Part shown: positions 43,691 through 55,262 of the stretch, in pieces
How the letters are laid out: each line of letters opens with the position of its first letter
Numbering within the stretch: position 1 is the first letter of the stretch
NCBI GenBank assembly: GCA_025766275.1
Contig: JAFKAC010000043.1
Coordinates: 1 to 64,000, forward strand
Length of the DNA: 64,000 nt
Origin: Lactarius indigo
Lineage: Eukaryota > Basidiomycota > Agaricomycetes > Russulales > Russulaceae
Direction of reading: 5' to 3'
The notes under the pieces: model-generated
What the model saw: the letters and a program-made list of their open reading frames with translations, nothing else
What the model was told of the DNA's origin: nothing
Database searches by the model: none
Program-made: the position numbers and the translations under genes

Positions 43691-44179
43691 ATTAGTCTCA
43701 AACGTGCACAAGGGTCTCTCATTCTCGACGTCGAGGGTAGCAGTATGTCTACTTGTACTCACCGACTTGTCACTGTAATTCGAACTACTCTCCTGCAACA
43801 TCCTTGTCCCCGGTCTTGGAATGGTTCCTGGTACCAACTCTGCAAGGTGCCCGAAGCTGCTCTCAACAAGAGACGCAAGCAACTAGTTTTTTGCAGAAAC
43901 TCTCCGAGTTGATGCGGAGAAGATATATATGGCTGCCTGGGTGCCCGGAGAGGCTTCCGTGTCACTTCTAGGTACGCTCGTCGCCCGCAGTGGGTCAAGA
44001 AGAACGCTGAGATCCTCACATTTCCCGCGCTACTTGGTTCACGCACATTTCGCCTAGGTATTTGTACAGCATAATAAAACGGTATGTACAGAAATTAAGA
44101 ACATGTATTGAATATTATCGGCGGTGATATCGAGAAGTCAACAGAAATATATGCCCGATCGCAAATGCACACTTGAGCA
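43691..44179. other. Intergenic, degenerate shared 3'-side block
   Basis: No gene. Weak copies of the 3'-side block (CTCAACAAGAGACGCAAGCA near 43862, CACATTTCGCC near 44045). Confidence 0.4.
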
Positions 44180-44744
44180 GCACGTTTAACAATATCATAC
44201 TGGCCATGTGAAGGTGGAAGACCCGAGGCATCCATAATATTCTCGCGAATCGCCGAAGGGGGGTCGAGAGCGTCGTTCCTTTCTGCAATGAAGCCTTCGG
44301 ACTGCCCTGCAACAGCGTCCGGATCAGGTACAGAAGATAGCCGTGGATGAGACGGGCGAAGAGAAGCGGGGGCCAGCAGCGGCGAAGGAGATCCTGGTGA
44401 AGATGCGTAGTCAGACCCAGTCACCGAAGAGTTTAAAGACGCCTGTGGGCCTGTAGAGGGAACGTCGTCTAGAACCTGAATGGGAGAAGGCAGCGACGGG
44501 ACGTCTAAATTGTCCGAAGAAGTGGTACCCCGCAAGAGTAACGTGTAGTGACGGCTCTAGGATCTATGAAAGGCCGGACGACAATTGTGAACCGGAAAAT
44601 AGAACCATGAACGAACCTGAGAGTAGATGTGTGCTATTCCAAAACCGATGAGCCGCACCGATGATGAAAGCGATGTATAGCGCGGGCTATCACGACGAAC
44701 GATAGGCATAAATCTGATGCATCCGTGCAGGGCCGTGGAGGAGC
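44180..44744 (-). pseudogene. DUF6535 copy I (type II), internally deleted and 5'-truncated
   Basis: The tail (LDVPSLPSPIQVLDDVPSTG..., ending GQYDIV with the stop lost) is joined near 44525-44535 to a piece of the membrane-proximal part (44540-44744; SPRYTSLSSSVR and CTALHGCIRFMPIVR, readable with frame changes). Most of the core is deleted. At about 44745 the DUF6535 homology stops and unrelated sequence begins. Confidence 0.65.
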
Positions 44745-45230
44745 GATCCCGGTGGACGATGACGCAGGTGAGACGCCAGCTAACCCTTCGAACAATGCGA
44801 CCTTCCCGCCGCCATGACGTCGTAGCCTCGGATTGCTCTGGCTCAGTTTGTGCTCTCGCATACTACGCGGTGCCGGAAGCCGGAAATCCATCTTGTTGCC
44901 GCCACTTGGCCCCACCTCACCGCTTGCACTCGCCTGCGAAGGCATGTGAGTCCGCAGCACTGCTGACACTTGTCTGGGCTGTTCAGAAAACCAAGACGTT
45001 TCTTCTCCGCCTTGGCGAAAATTTCCATCGTTTCAAAAGTCAAATGACTGCTGATTGTGAATAGCGGAGGGTTGGGTCGAAAGGACGTGAGATAGTTGGG
45101 GACCTTTGAGCGGCGACTTCGGTATCACTGTCTTGGGATGAACTGCGATATCGTGTTGGGGAGCTGTCATGGCTGCTGTGGACCAACCTTGGAGAGGAGG
45201 ACAAGGGCGGATCATTGATTAAAGCCATAG
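44745..45230 (-). pseudogene. Unidentified protein-coding remnant, Ser-rich
   Basis: From an ATG at 45228 the minus strand is open for 62 residues rich in Ser, Arg and Pro (SSSPRLVHSSHDSSPTRYRS). After a stop, overlapping frames continue with protein-like composition (PSQASASGEVGPSGGNKMDF) to about 44745. It does not resemble DUF6535 or eIF3m, and replaces the 5' part of copy I. I cannot name it; it may be a captured gene fragment. Confidence 0.3.
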
Positions 45231-45339
45231 AGACAACAGAACCGGAAACATGTTTTCACATGAGAAGGGTAATTTCGAGGATAAATCGCTACGCACCGGA
45301 GGGTACAAATAGAACACCGAGAATGAGAGAAGGCTGGAA

Positions 45340-47060
45340 CGCCGACGATAGTCGAACGTAGGCACCGGGTTGAAGAGAGAGCGAAAAGCATTGGTTGCTA
45401 TGGGAATAATAGGGAGTCTCGGCCCTTGGGGAGCCTCTGTTCCATGAAATTTACCGGCTTGTGTCCATATGAGATGGACGTATGAACGACATACGCTATT
45501 CCTGCTTTCAAGTCGAACACTCCGACATTGCACGTGACCGCGAGACTGCCCATCTATTTGACAAACGTCTTCAATCCGCTCCCACGACAACCTGCCGTCC
45601 GTCTTCTCGGTCTACAATGGACTTCCGGATCTCTCCAGCACAAACGATGGGCTTCAAACACTGCAGGTTCCTGTGCCAATGTCGAGAAGTATCTAAAGGA
45701 ATATGAGTTCATGCCCTCGGAGAAGAGCGCGGCTTGTCTACGCGTTTTGGGCAACAGTACGGTCTCTGCTTCTTTTTCTGCTTCACCAACTGATGCTTTC
45801 TCTCCGTGCAGAGACCTCGCATCGCAGCGACACAGCCCGCCGTGATTGATGTGATCACCACGGCCCTGTCCAACCCAACTATCTTCGACTTTGTTCCGGT
45901 CTTCGAGCTTCGAACTTCAAGCTCGATGCTGTCCCTCACTGCGCATGGACACCCATTGTTTGCACACCTCTGGGTATTTCTAAGTAGTGGGTTTGAGGAC
46001 GCGCACGCCTAGCATCGTACACACATAGGCGCCACGTAGGAACATGGTACGTGTCTCTGCAGTCCATCTCTCTTCGACGCCCAGCCCCTCAAAGACAGCG
46101 CAAAGACAAATAAGCCAAATGGAGGTCTGGATGTTGCTCAGCTCGAGCGCAACGTCCGTCTACTCGTTCTCGCCGCCCGCAGATTCCAGAGGACCGTACG
46201 TGCAGGCAGCCGCTGCGCCGCAACCCAAGTCGAGCGCTTGGTCATGATGGTGAGCTCTCCCCCTCCTTTTCTCCCTGGAAATAACGATAAGTTGAGGTTA
46301 TCGTGAATAAGGCGATCCACGCCGGCTTGTTAGCGGACAATCTCGTGCAGACCGTCGGATGTTGCGCGCCGCAGCACGTATATTCGGTTCGACTCTTCGT
46401 TCGACCTTCGCGGTAGTGATCGTCTCGCACTCATTAACATCGTGCACTCCTGATTTCCTGCAGCCGAATTCGTCTTCCTCTCCACATGCCATACAACGGA
46501 GTTGGTTGTCCCGTCTCACTACCGACTTGCAGCGAACGTCGAATAATTCTTACCTTTTTTGTGTCTACCTATTAAACTTGCCAAAAATGCGTGACTGACC
46601 CCGCCAATCCTCAGCCGTGGAGTCCACAATCAAGTACTGCGCGCGCATTCCCACCTCACTATGGTGTCCCCTAGCCCTTGTTTCTCATCTAGACTCAATA
46701 TTTCAATTGTCGCAGATGGTACTGTACGTGGATACTCAGCTGTTCTACAATTCAAGACGAAGCGCAGATCTCCCGGCTACAAGCAGGGTACCCCTCGTTA
46801 GGCAGACCGAAATGTGCGCCTTTTTTCCAATTGATTCGACAGGACCTTGTAGTCGAGGACGGTTGACTATCTATCTGATGACGGTACGAGGAAAAGAGAG
46901 GCTTTTTCTGTCCTATTGATGTCAAGGGGTCAGGCGTGGGACCACTGTGAGTGTCTCGTCCAAGTCGTCTCCTTTGACCCGTCGTCTCACTACCATCCTG
47001 CAAAAGAGATTGAAGGATCCTTCGACCTTTTTTATCCCCATCAATTAAATTCTTGATCAA
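45340..47060 (+). repeat. Segmental duplicate of 14580-16330
   Basis: The two blocks align over about 1.7 kb with few changes, carrying the same eIF3m relic pair (e3/e4 and e11/e12) in the same order and spacing. Shared landmarks include AATAGGGAGTCT, GAACGACATACG and GATGGTACTGTACGTGGATA. Confidence 0.8.
45545..46510 (+). pseudogene. eIF3m relic e11 (longer subtype)
   Basis: Near-identical sister of e3. Readable NVFNPLPRQPAVRLL, EKYLKEYEFMPSEKSA, a retained intron, VIDVITTALSNPTIFDFVPV, SMLSLTAHGHPLFAHLWVF, and later remnants of LDVAQLERNVRLLVL. Frame changes between each piece. Confidence 0.65.
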
Positions 47061-47740
47061 CCGATTCTCTAGAGTCATGTTGTCATGCCCGCGACTACAG
47101 GGTCTGCGTTCAAGCTATAATATTCAAGTACCACGTGTACGTCTCCGCCTCACTGTAACGTCTCCTAGCCCTCATCCCCCATCTACGTAAGCCTTGACGA
47201 ACTTCAACACGCATCCGAGACAATATTCCCTCCATTTTCCATCGAACGACGCTCTCCCAGTTCTTGCCAGCACAAACGACGAACTGCACATGTTGCAGTT
47301 CTCTCGTCAAGAGGTGGCCGAACGAGTGGGAGATCACGCCCTCAGAGAAGCTGTTTTGAGAGCGTCTTTTCCAAAGCGGGACAGCCGTACGTTCTCTGCT
47401 CCTCTCTCCCCTTCACCTGCTGACGTGCCTCGCTCTCCGTACAGACTTGTGCCCTACCGCTGCAAGCTTGTGCGGTCCTCTCGCATCACAAGCCACGTCG
47501 TTTGCCATGCTCGACGCAATCGCAATCCCCATGGCCCTTTCCGACCCAGCTGTTGTCTTGACCCTCCCTCTCCTTAAAATCGGCTCGGTCCTCGCTGCGC
47601 AAGCTCACTCACTCTTCGCACACCTCCGGATATCCCCAAGTGACTTGGGCTGGGGGCTTGCACACCTGGCAGCACGGGCAGACACGACCGGAATACGATA
47701 CGTGTCCGTGACCCGAGAAGAGCGCTGGGTTGTGACTAGC
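46690..47740 (+). pseudogene. eIF3m relic e12, near full length
   Basis: Sister of e4. N-terminal remnants from about 46714 (VVEDG then stop, DDGTRKREAFSVLL), GSFDLF near 47020, then FNTHPRQYSLHF, LASTNDELHMLQFSRQE (47256-47310), a retained intron ending CGTACAG near 47444, LSDPAVVLTLPLLKIGSVLA and AQAHSLFAHLRIS. The C-terminal exon is replaced by inverted repeat R3 at about 47754. Confidence 0.65.
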
Positions 47741-47753
47741 TCGCTCATTTTCA

Positions 47754-48270
47754 CTACCCTTGCGGCTGGGCCATGATGTAGACCCAGGACATGATATGAC
47801 CTCGCAGGGTAACTCCGCGTTCTCTTTCGCTAATAATATCTACTAGATCCTTGCTGACCGCCAGACACGTATCTATTCGGAAAGGAAAATATATTGTGTG
47901 ATGAATATAAATGCCTTGAGTTTCTGAGACGCCAGACGACTTGCAACTACATCCCGCAGACCCTCTTTTCTCCCCATTCAAGTGTGAGTAGTCATTGATA
48001 AGCTTATAAACAAGGCCCGCGGGACTCGACCATGACCACTTACGATAGCGTCTAAGACTTACCATTGACCCTATGATCATGATATACAGCCCTCCAACTC
48101 AACTCGTATGTTCTTCAGTGACTGCAAACACACCTCCACGGATTTCTGTAAGAGGCAACGCCTTGCATCGTCATTGCTTACATAATCCCAATCAGGCTTC
48201 GGAATCTGCAATACCGAATCGCCGCCATGAGGCGGAGTACCTCGTCGGTAATGCTTCCGTTCGTCGTCTG
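47754..48270 (-). repeat. Repeat family R3, inverted copy
   Basis: Same family as 38150-38700 and 54180-54690 but on the opposite strand, placed between relics e12 and e13. The conserved part reads VDIISERERGVTLRGHIMSW on the minus strand. Confidence 0.65.
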
Positions 48271-48539
48271 CGCTGTGTAGCAGGCGGAGAGGAAGGCTAA
48301 TTCAGTGGTAGGAAATCGTGGTGCGTCCCTTGTCCTGTCATCTACCGTCGTAAAGTAATTATGAAGAGACACCCAGGCACAAGCCCCAGGCATGCGAGAA
48401 AGTGGATCTGGCACAGGTCGAGACGGCCTGGGGAATTAAGCAATTCTCGCCTTCCTTGCTCTCATCCCTCCACTCTGGTACTCGCGGTTACACACACTTA
48501 GCTACCTATTCTCAAAGCAAGTCACATAAATCCGAATTG

Positions 48540-49830
48540 CCATACAACTTGTATGGCAATTCCCTTTTCCCAATCGATTCTACAGGGCCTTGTAGTCGAG
48601 GACGGTCGACTATCATCTGATGATGGTACGAGGAAAAGAGAGGCCTTTTCTGTCCTATCGATTGTTAACGGGTTAGGCGAGGGATCACCGTGAGTAGCAA
48701 AGTCTCGGGGAAGTCGTCTCCTTTGACCCACCGTCACATTACTGGCCTGCAACAGAGACCGAAGGATTCTTCAACCTTTTTTATCCCCGTCCATTAAACG
48801 CGCAGTTGACTGATTCTCTAGAAATTCTATCTTCACACTCGCGACCACAGGATCTGTGTTCAAGCTATAATATTCAAGTACCACGTGTGCGTCTCCGCCT
48901 CACTGATGTCTCCTAGCACGCCTAGCCTCATCAACCATTTACGTAAGCTTTGACAAACCTCGGCACGCACCCGCGACAATATTCCCTCCGTTTCTCATCC
49001 TACAACCCTCTCCCCGGTCTTGCCGGCACAAGCAACAAACTGCACATGCTGACGTTCTCTCGTTAAGAGGTGGCTGAACGAGTGGAAGATCACGCCGTCA
49101 GAGAAGCATTTTTGAGAGCGTCTTGCGACGTCTCTTCCAAAGCGGGATAGCCGTACGCCCTCTACATCTCTCCCCCTTCGCTTGCTGAAGCGCCTCGCTC
49201 TCAGTACAGATCTGTGGCCTACCGGCACATGTCCTCTCGCATCGCAAGCCATGTAGCTTACCATACTTGACACGATCGCCACGGCCCTGTCCGACCTAAC
49301 TGTCGTCTTGGCCCTCCCTCTCAAATTCAACACGGTCTTCGTTGTGCAAGTGCGCTCGCTCTTCATGCTCCTCCAGACATTCCAAAGTAGCTGCTGGACG
49401 ACCTGGATACCTGTCAGCACGCGCACCCAGACAGGTCACCAGTGGCAAGTAAGCCTTTCCTCCGCCTCCGCTGCCAAACACTTTTCTTCGCTTCCATGCT
49501 TTCTTCCTGGACCAGACTGACCCTATTATATATAAAAGAAATCCGCATGGACTTTTCAACTTGCAAGCTCGCGTGGCCCACGCAGACGTTGCGCGCTATT
49601 TGGTCTGCAGGGGTGAGCCATGCAGGGTGGCCCGCCTTGCCCGTAGGAGCGCTTGACGTTGCCGCTTTCGCCTGGCGCTGTTGCGAAGCAGTCTTGGCAG
49701 TGGTGACGCCGGTAGCAAAGCAGTCTGAGACTCCTGAAGGTAGGATGGTGTTCCTACGTCAGTTTCAAATGCGCATAAGGACTTGTCGACGGCAGCAGAA
49801 TTCGCTCGACCGCATGTCTTATCCGTGGCT
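48540..49830 (+). pseudogene. eIF3m relic e13, longest readable copy
   Basis: N-terminal VVEDGRLSSDDGTRKREAF is open here (48590-48646), followed by TEGFFNLFY (48763-48790), then a middle part with stops, a retained intron ending AGTACAG near 49209, TALSDLTVVLALPLKFNTVF, SLFMLLQTFQSSC, another intron with a GT donor near 49447, and a C-terminal exon 49545-49790 (SVVLAVVTP-type end, AVLAVVTPVAKQSETPEGRM). Deleted subtype. It is the copy to align first against a real eIF3m. Confidence 0.7.
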
Positions 49831-50293
49831 ACTCGTACTCATTGACCCATTAGGTAATTTGCCACGAGTTCCCTGTAATCTGTACTACCTGAAACGTCCT
49901 TGTCCCCCCATCTTGGAACGGCTCCGCATAGTACCGACTCTATAAGTTTCTCAACGTTGAAACGCTGCTCTCCATAAGAGGCCCGAGGAGAAACTATTCG
50001 CAGACACTACCGGAGCTGAGAGAATAGAGACGGCTACTTATATGCGCGCAGAGGTTTCCGCGTCACTTCCTGGTACGCTCACTGGCCCACTTAAGGGGAT
50101 TACCAAGACTCCTCACTAACAACTCTCCACTCTACCAAGTTTACACATTTCGCCACGTATTTGCACCATGTAATAGGGCAGTATATACACAGGACGAAAA
50201 AGGTGATGAATAGTACCAGTCATGGTGATATCGGGAGCCGTATAGGAATATATACTCTATATCACACACGAGCATCAAAGAGATCGGGGGACG
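49831..50293 (+). repeat. Shared 3'-side block beside copy J
   Basis: No gene; closely like 18001-18412, including the CGGAGCTGAG.GAATAGAGACGG segment and the stretch up to the DUF6535 stop. Confidence 0.65.
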
Positions 50294-53079
50294 TTAAACA
50301 ATATCATACGAGCAACGGAAAGGCTGTGGTGGACGACCTCCTCCTGTACGCTCGGCATTCGGTTCACGTGGTGAAGGGCCTGCAATGGCTGGGTCCATGT
50401 CAGTGACCGATGGTGACGGGGATTGAGGTGAGGTATCTAAGGTGGCCATAGCGCTTGCGTGGATAGAGCCAGTCGCCGAGGGGGGATCAAGAGCGTCATT
50501 TTCATTGCATGGACCAAGCGTTGGGCTGCCGTCATCCTTGGCAGCAGCACGCAGATCAGGTACCGAGGCCAGCCTTATGGAAGCGCTGGAAGCAGTATCA
50601 ACTATTGGCAAGCGATGGGATTCCAGGAAAGACGGCGTGGGGTCAGATTGAGTCATGGGCGAGTGTGAAGACAGCGACAAACCTGTAAGAAGTGTATTGT
50701 CGAGAATTGGATGAGAAGCTGAAGAAGGGTGGTTTGGTGGATCAGAAAGTGTCATGAGGTCTGCGTTGTGCTGAATGGTAACAACAGCAGGTGGGGAGGT
50801 AGAGGAAAGAGGAGGGGTGGATGTCGAGATTGCAGAAGTAGGGCGGCGTATTGTTCCACCAGAGGTGACAAACGCATCAGCGGTCGCTGGATCTGGTGTG
50901 GTGACAGGAAATGAGAGGCTTTCGGTGTTCGTCTGATGAGTGGTCTGGGGGTGGAAGTCGTCAAGTGGTATATCCGTGAGGCTTTCGAGGACTTGAGGTG
51001 GGGCAGGTGCGGACGAGGAAGGCACATCGGGACTGGTAAAGAGAGCAGGGAGAGGCCCGTCCTCATTAGATTTCGCGATAACCAAAGCTGAGGTTGTGTG
51101 GGCAGAGTCATGGATATGGCTAGCGATGTTGCACCGTGGATACGAGTGTGGGTCTTCCAGAACGGGATCCAACCACTCGGTGGAGGCGGAGAATTGTGTT
51201 GGGGCAGCATTGGTACCTTCATGAAGAGCGATGTATACCTTCCGAATCGATCTGAGGATAGGCATCGCCATCTCCCGATCGTCGTCATTCTGCACTTTGA
51301 GAACGATTTGATTCCAGAGTGCACAGAACTCGTGCTGCAGATCGGGTGACGTATCTTGCGTATTGAATTTCGAAGCTTCCTCTAGAACTTCTGAGAACCA
51401 GTAACGTGGCCAGGACGGTTTCCCGAACTGGCTAAATTGGTAGCGAGTGATGCAAATCAAGCTTGTGAGTAACAAGCTGCAGCCTGTAGCGTAGCGTCGG
51501 AGGTCAGCTTCTGGGATTCCCAGTTTATTGGGGGCGGAAATGAGCCAAGAGTCGTCGCGGCGTTGCGCTCTTGCAATAAGACAGGTGAACAGGGCCTCTC
51601 CAAGTAATTTAGTTAGTCGGTCTCCACCACTGCACCAACCTCGCATGACACGGACAAATTCGGCAGTTTGCAATCCCTTATGTTGATAGCCAGAAATGAC
51701 TCCATCGAGGATTTTCCAGAATGCATAGGGAAATTGCAGCGGGTCAAGGGTTTTCGCGCAGATCATGGCCCGGCGATTTTTGACAGGCTCGGGAAGCAAA
51801 TCGGATGAGAAGGTGCGTTCAAAGAATCCTATCAATGCATTGGAAAGCTTGCGTTTGTCCCATTCGGTAAGACCAGGCAGAGGATCTTTGACCACCTTGG
51901 AGCTGCGGATGCCGGGTAAGCCGGAAAAGAAGCGCTCCAGTTCGTGATCTTCGTCCAGACAGTCGAACGTCCACATGAAGGCGCGAGCGTCGAGTTCTGG
52001 TCGGGACCTCAGAGCACTCTCCTCCGCTATCCTCTGGACGCCTTTTATGACCAAAAAGTTCCTGATTCTCGGAAAGAACCGACGACCATAGCGAACCGAA
52101 AAGACGATCCAACGACAAATCCTAAAGGTGGCACTTGGTATCTCATAGACAATGAACCACACAGAGGATGAAAGTGATGTGTAGTATGGGCTATCGTGAC
52201 GAAAGATTGGCATCAATGTGATACATCCATACACAGCCGTGCAAAGGCCGACCCATGACAACACCAACTTGAAAATTGTGATATAAATGTTGGATAGGAA
52301 CACAACCAGGCCGGCAAAGAACAGGAACAGGGAAATGTGGAGTAGAGCGGGTAATGTTTCGACCACCCATGGGAGGAGACACTTCTCAACCCCCTCGGCA
52401 AAGAACGAACGAATTCGTGCTCGCTTTTCTGGACCGTAACGTGTCTGAGTGAGCTTGAGATATCTTCGTGCCCATTGCTGCAGCAGCGTCGCGAGCAGGG
52501 CACAGGTAAGACTGATCACCAGGCTCATGAACCAAAGTGAGTTTACCCAAATTGCGTAGTTTGGTGGAGAGAACGGGGGAGGGGAAGTGGGGAGGGAAGC
52601 CGAGATATTGGGGTTGACAGTAGTCTGGTAGAGATTTGCGAGGTAGAAATTGGAGGTGTCCTGTGGGTTCGGTCGAATATCCTGAATTGAGACTGAGATC
52701 AAGGATGCGACAGCAGCAGAGAATAAACCGGTCTATGAGATTTGAGTCAGTACGAAGCACGAGATTAAAAGACAGAGACGCACAAATATGAGGACCCCCT
52801 CGGCATCCGCTTTCCAGTTCTCGGCCATCTTCTTGTCCTCTTCCGTCGCCATTTCCATGTACATCGAGAATATGGGCCCGGAACCATCGACGAAATTAGA
52901 TACATCATGCGATGCTTGATTCTGTGCCGACGGAGGTGGGTACTGATAGTCGCCTATTTTGGCGGCAGTGAGGCGAGAACTTTGGTGAGAATGACGAGGA
53001 TGGAGTTATGTGGGAGAACGGTACCTTCACCAAATCCTGTGTTGAGTACGTTGCTGGCCTCGTGAGGATCCCGGGACAT
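50294..53079 (-). CDS. DUF6535 membrane protein, copy J (type I, intact)
   Basis: Exons 53079-53025, 52953-52784 and 52732-50294 with introns of 71 and 51 nt, joining in frame to 887 residues (start MSRDPHEASN). Very close to copy B in exons, introns and core, so B and J are recent duplicates. Hydrophobic segments as in the other copies (TGLFSAAVASLISV, WVNSLWFMSLVISLTCALLA, LFLFFAGLVVFLSNI, VLSWVGLCTAVYGC). Core ELERFFSGLPGIRSSKVV; Pro/Ser/Thr-rich tail with LPIVDTASSASIRLASVPD and the end CSYDIV. Function unknown. Confidence 0.87.
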
Positions 53080-53224
53080 TTCAGCGAAGACTGTGATGTG
53101 TGTCGATTGTTAGAGAGTACGATGCGGTGGGGTAGCCTAGTCTTGTAGAACACTTTCGAACGACCAGCGATCGCCCAGAGTGACCGCCCTCTGTGACATA
53201 GCGCGTGACTGCGTGACCGTCGGT

Positions 53225-54120
53225 CTTCACTGTACATTCTCACGACAACCTGCCCTCCGTCTTCCGGTCTCCAACGCGCTCTTATATCTCGCCAGCACCA
53301 ACGACGAAGCTGCATGTGCTGTGCCGGTTTCGAGAAATATCTAACGGAATGTGAGTTCATGCCCTCAAAGAAGGAGGCCTGATTGGAGCGCCTTGTGGAC
53401 GCGTCTTCTAAAGCAGGGCAGCTGTATGGTCTCTGCCTCTCTTTCTGCTTCACCTCCTTACGCCTCCTCTCCGTGCAGAGACCTCACATTACACTCGAGA
53501 CAGCCCATCGTTATTGACGTGATCGCCACGACCCTGGCCGACTCGACCACCTTCGACTTTGTCCTGCTCTTCAAGCTTCAAGTTCGACGCCGTCCTCGAG
53601 TCGGATGCGTAACCGCACACGGAGTTTGCACTCCTATGGATATTCTTAAGTGGAAGGCTTGACGACCCGCATGCCAGATAGCATACGCATGTAGACACCG
53701 AGGAACACGGTACGTATCCGGGAGTTTGTCTCTCTTCGACGCACTGCTCTTTGACGACAGTGCAAAAAGCAAATGCCGGTCTGGATGCCATTTGACTCAA
53801 GTGCAACGTGCGTCTACTAGGTCTTACTGGCCATGTATTCCAGAGCACCAATCAGGACCCTACTACGTGCAAGTAGCTGCTGCGCTGCAGGTGTCCGCAA
53901 CCCAATTCGAGCGCTGGATTATGATTGTGAGCTCTCCCCCGTTCCTTTTCTTCCAGACATTAACCATATATTGAGGTTATCGTAAATAAGGCGATCCGCG
54001 CTGGCTTGTCAACGGACAAGCTCACGCAGGCCGTCAGAATTTGCGCGCTGCGGAGTGCATATTTGGTTTGACTCTGAGCTTCACCTTAACACCGTGCACT
54101 CCTGACTTCCTGTAGCCAAA
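53225..54120 (+). pseudogene. eIF3m relic e14 (longer subtype)
   Basis: Readable LPRQPALRL-like stretch near 53238, a decayed EKYL segment, a retained intron ending CGTGCAG near 53479, VIDVIATTLADSTTFDFVLL, the LDAI..VQRAST segment, QVAAALQVSATQFERWI (53868-53918), a retained intron GTGAGC...AAG and the next exon (IRAGLSTDKLTQAVRICAL). This exon order is what allowed eIF3m to be recognised: winged-helix part after the PCI helices. Confidence 0.68.
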
Positions 54121-55262
54121 CTCGCCTTCCTCTCCGCCTGCCTCCCAATGCAGATAACGCACGGAAACATAGGCACTCCACCACGCTGCGACGATACAGT
54201 ATTGTGGATTCCGAAACCTGATCTGGACTATGTGCGCGATTGCGAACATAGTTGGACGAGTCCTCGTAAGGCACTTCTCTACATTGACGTTCCCTCATGA
54301 AGGGCAGGGCATTGCCTCTTATGAGAAATGGGCAGAGGCGCTTTGCAGAGGCTGAAAATTAAGTAAGTTGGGTTAGAGCATTGTCTAAAATTTCGTGTAT
54401 TAGGGGACGATAGTTAGTTTTAGGCGTCGTCGTAAGTGGTCGTGGTCGAGTCTCTTGCCTGACCTGGTTTGGGAAGCTTATCACTCGCGGTTGAACGGGG
54501 TGAAAAGAGGGTCTGCGGGATGTAGCCGCAAGTCATCTGGCTCCCCACAAACCCAACACCGGCGGTCTAGATCAGGAATATATTTTCTGAACAGATATGC
54601 GTCTGGTGGGAATCCAGTAGACATTGACGAAAGAGAATGCAGAGTTATCCTGCGAAGTCGGGTTATGTCCTGGGTTTACATTACGATCAAGCTGTGAAGG
54701 TGGCACGCAAGACTCTGTCACGTTCGGTGACTTGAAAGTCTGTGCATTTTCTTGGACCTGGCCATCAAAGTTGGTTCCCGTATGAAAGCTCAGATAACGT
54801 TATCTGGATATTCACGGTGACACCGGGGCGACTTGTCTTATGACCTGGCTTGAATAGAGTCCGCAATCAAGTGATGTGTATGCAGTCCCCCCACGCGGCC
54901 CGGGAATCGAGCAATTCTCGCCTTCCTCGCTCACATCCTCCACTCTAGTACTCGCAGTTATACATACTTACTACCTATTCTCAAAAAACAAAAAAAGTAC
55001 AGTTAGCAAGAGCCTGGGGAGCGCCAATACTTCGAGTTTTTCTATGTAGGTCGGGGGAGATGTGCAGTGCTGATTGAGAGGGAAGTATGAGAGCGTCTTT
55101 CTCACGGGAATACATAGAGAAATATGATAATGGAAGAAACACAGATGTCACACATATTTTTCCGGATCTTGTAAGTGTGGTATTAGATACATCAGAAAAT
55201 CCAGAAACGAGAGTGCCACGCATTTAAGGCACAACAAGAACACATATTATATGAGGGATGCT
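54121..55262. repeat. Repeat family R3 (54180-54690) and 3' flank of copy K
   Basis: R3 copy aligned with 38150-38700. 54690-54900 holds nothing recognised. 54900-54985 resembles 48425-48520. 55140-55262 matches the 3' flank of copy D (CACACATATTTTTCCGGA). Confidence 0.55.

Noticed and set aside
48540..49830. A functional eIF3m gene in the window
   Set aside because: Even the best-preserved relics contain stops, frame changes or missing exons; none gives a continuous reading with sensible splicing.
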